Below, one piece after another: positions 63,044 to 64,000 of a DNA stretch of 64,000 nt. Under the pieces are notes generated by a model. The model saw only the letters and a list, made by a program, of their open reading frames with translations, did not search any database and was not told the origin of the DNA. Position numbers and translations under genes: made by a program. Numbering within the stretch: position 1 is the stretch's first letter; each line of letters opens with the position of its first letter. Origin of the DNA: Glaciecola sp028401415 (GTDB taxonomy: Bacteria > Pseudomonadota > Gammaproteobacteria > Enterobacterales > Alteromonadaceae); contig NZ_CP171821.2 in the NCBI RefSeq assembly GCF_028401415.2, forward strand, positions 1 through 64,000, read 5' to 3'.

Positions 63044-63724
63044 TTATGTTGATGAGAGTGGCCAACCGCCAAGCGTATGATATTTATTGAGAATGTGGCA
63101 AAACAGCTCGGCAGTTTTATGCGTGTCATACAAGGCGCTGTGTGCTTGTGACTGCTGAAAATCAATCTCGGCAGCCTCACATGCTTTCACTAAGACGGTT
63201 TGCCCAAGGCTTAGAGCGGCAAGAGACGTAGTGTCGAAGGAAACAAAAGGATGAAACGGACTGCGTTTAATGCCATGTCGTTCAAGTGCCGCATTCACAA
63301 AGCTTTGATCAAAGTGCGCGTTGTGTGCAACTATCACGCTACGCTGACATTCGGCTGCTTTTTGCGCTTTGCGGATGTGTTTACATAAAGCCTTGAACAC
63401 TTCTTCTTCAGGGAGGGCGCCTCTGAGCGCGCAAAAAGGATCAATACCGTTAAATTCAATCGCCGCCTTCTCAATATTCGCCCCCTCAAAGGGTTGAACA
63501 TGCTCATGAAAGGTTTGGTCGAGTGAAAATGTCCCATCTTCACCGAGTTTAAGGGTGATAGCCGCAATTTCTAGAATGGCATCCGTATCGGCATTAAATC
63601 CTGCGGTTTCTACGTCAATCACGACGGGGAAGTAGCCACGAAAACGCTCAGAAAGTTGAAAAGATGTATTGTTGGACGCTTGAGATTTTTGCGAACTATC
63701 CGTACCCAAATTGCTGTTGTTCAT
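63044..63724 (-). CDS. rnt: Ribonuclease T
   Basis: Trims 3' ends of tRNA and other RNAs. The 226-aa protein is a DEDDh exonuclease: Asp/Glu in VVIDVETAGFN, Asp in HNAHFDQSFV, and His/Asp in HSALYDTHKTAEL. It is a little longer at the N-terminus than E. coli RNase T. bfd follows on the same strand. To its right lies a divergent flagellar-type promoter. Confidence 0.94.
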   Translation of the reverse strand: MNNSNLGTDSSQKSQASNNTSFQLSERFRGYFPVVIDVETAGFNADTDAILEIAAITLKLGEDGTFSLDQTFHEHVQPFEGANIEKAAIEFNGIDPFCALRGALPEEEVFKALCKHIRKAQKAAECQRSVIVAHNAHFDQSFVNAALERHGIKRSPFHPFVSFDTTSLAALSLGQTVLVKACEAAEIDFQQSQAHSALYDTHKTAELFCHILNKYHTLGGWPLSST

Positions 63725-63863
63725 TTATCGCAAATGTTCCTTATTTAAGGCTCAGCTAACCGCAGATTATTGTACATTCACGCTAGCAATGACTTTGCGC
63801 GTAGTATGCCGAACTTCAGCTATGAAGGCAAAGCTCACAGGCAATTTAGAGGCGTATTGAGCC

Positions 63864-63890
63864 TAAACATTTTCCATCGGAAGCCGATAG
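63864..63890 (+). promoter_or_regulatory. Sigma-28 (FliA) flagellar promoter
   Basis: TAAA (63864-63867), exactly 15 bases, then GCCGATAG (63883-63890), one mismatch from the FliA consensus TAAA-N15-GCCGATAA. It stands about 60 bases before ATG 63952. Confidence 0.75.
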
Positions 63891-63951
63891 TCTTCATAAG
63901 AACCATATTTGGCTTTGCAAGAGACTGGCCGACGAATTTAGAGGTGTGTAG

Positions 63952-64000
63952 ATGAATCCAATGATTGCTCGTTATGCAAAATCAGTTTCTATTGCGATAG
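63952..64000 (+). CDS. Start of a flagellar-type gene, probably motY (3' end outside window)
   Basis: The frame opens MNPMIARYAKSVSIAI and runs off the window. GAGGTG is about six bases before ATG. The start looks like a signal peptide (basic then hydrophobic). The sigma-28 promoter upstream and the neighbour rnt, next to which motY is often found in Vibrio and Shewanella, suggest MotY, an outer motor-ring protein. Only 16 codons are visible, so the name is inference. Confidence 0.45.
   Translation, partial: MNPMIARYAKSVSIAI

Noticed and set aside
63770..63955. Plus-strand frame of 61 codons before the last gene
   Set aside because: It starts at a TTG with no ribosome site and covers the sigma-28 promoter; it is probably not translated.
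1..64000. CRISPR array, prophage, integrase or intact insertion sequence
   Set aside because: No regularly spaced direct repeats, phage structural genes or transposase/integrase motifs were found on either strand by eye.

Overview
The window reads as chromosome of a marine gammaproteobacterium, most likely of the order Alteromonadales (inference from gene content and order: three large TonB-dependent receptors, a TtpC-type TonB system with DUF3450 and TPR partners, prfB-lysS, smrB-prmB-aroC, rnt beside a flagellar-type promoter). It is mostly ordinary dense coding DNA with a few accessory insertions. No phage, CRISPR array, rRNA or intact transposase gene is visible.

Layout. 1-5080: aromatic and branched-chain amino acid catabolism (3' end of phhA, tyrR, maiA, an Lrp-type regulator divergent from leucine dehydrogenase), then the 4.5S SRP RNA. 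5250-19750: two paralogous TonB-dependent receptors around a ComFB-like gene, a methyltransferase, a TPR/2OG-oxygenase protein, and a TonB energising operon (DUF3450, TtpC, ExbB, ExbD, TonB, TPR). 19800-26740: tmcA, a hot-dog thioesterase, and a thiamine operon under a TPP riboswitch (receptor, thiamine-binding protein, PnuT, kinase). 26790-32860: tRNA-Trp, a holD-like gene, rimI, a DMT exporter, prfC, argS, a flavin reductase. 33040-35610: envelope genes, two of them broken (a nonsense codon inside a lipobox; a frameshift at a C tract in an M48 protease). 35690-39950: a small membrane protein, prfB with its +1 frameshift, lysS, a secreted protein with a PEP-CTERM-like tail. 40150-45420: an ECF sigma factor with a membrane partner, a PspB-like membrane protein, a Sel1 protein, an unusual RluA-PanE fusion and an HPt protein. 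45530-51250: a perfect 45-bp inverted repeat, an M16 lipoprotein protease, gshA, an SLT lipoprotein, and copies of a MITE-like element. 51236-55400: the complete yjfIJKLMC (PspA/DUF350/GSP-synthase-like) cluster on the minus strand. 56330-60440: smrB, prmB, aroC, MFS transporter. 60439-60972: three tiny minus-strand genes that look like a two-peptide, double-glycine-leader bacteriocin locus. 61400-64000: sodB, grxD, bfd, rnt and the start of a sigma-28-driven gene, probably motY.

The strongest candidate for an undescribed system is the bacteriocin-like locus at 60439-60972: two tandem peptides, each with a 15-residue microcin-V-type leader ending in Gly-Gly and glycine-rich cores, followed by a 43-residue one-helix membrane peptide that could be the immunity protein. 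Next are the single-chain pseudouridine synthase-ketopantoate reductase fusion (43156-44814), and a MITE-like repeat family with matching terminal repeats and 4-bp target duplications. All functional names rest on reading the translations; no database search was possible.
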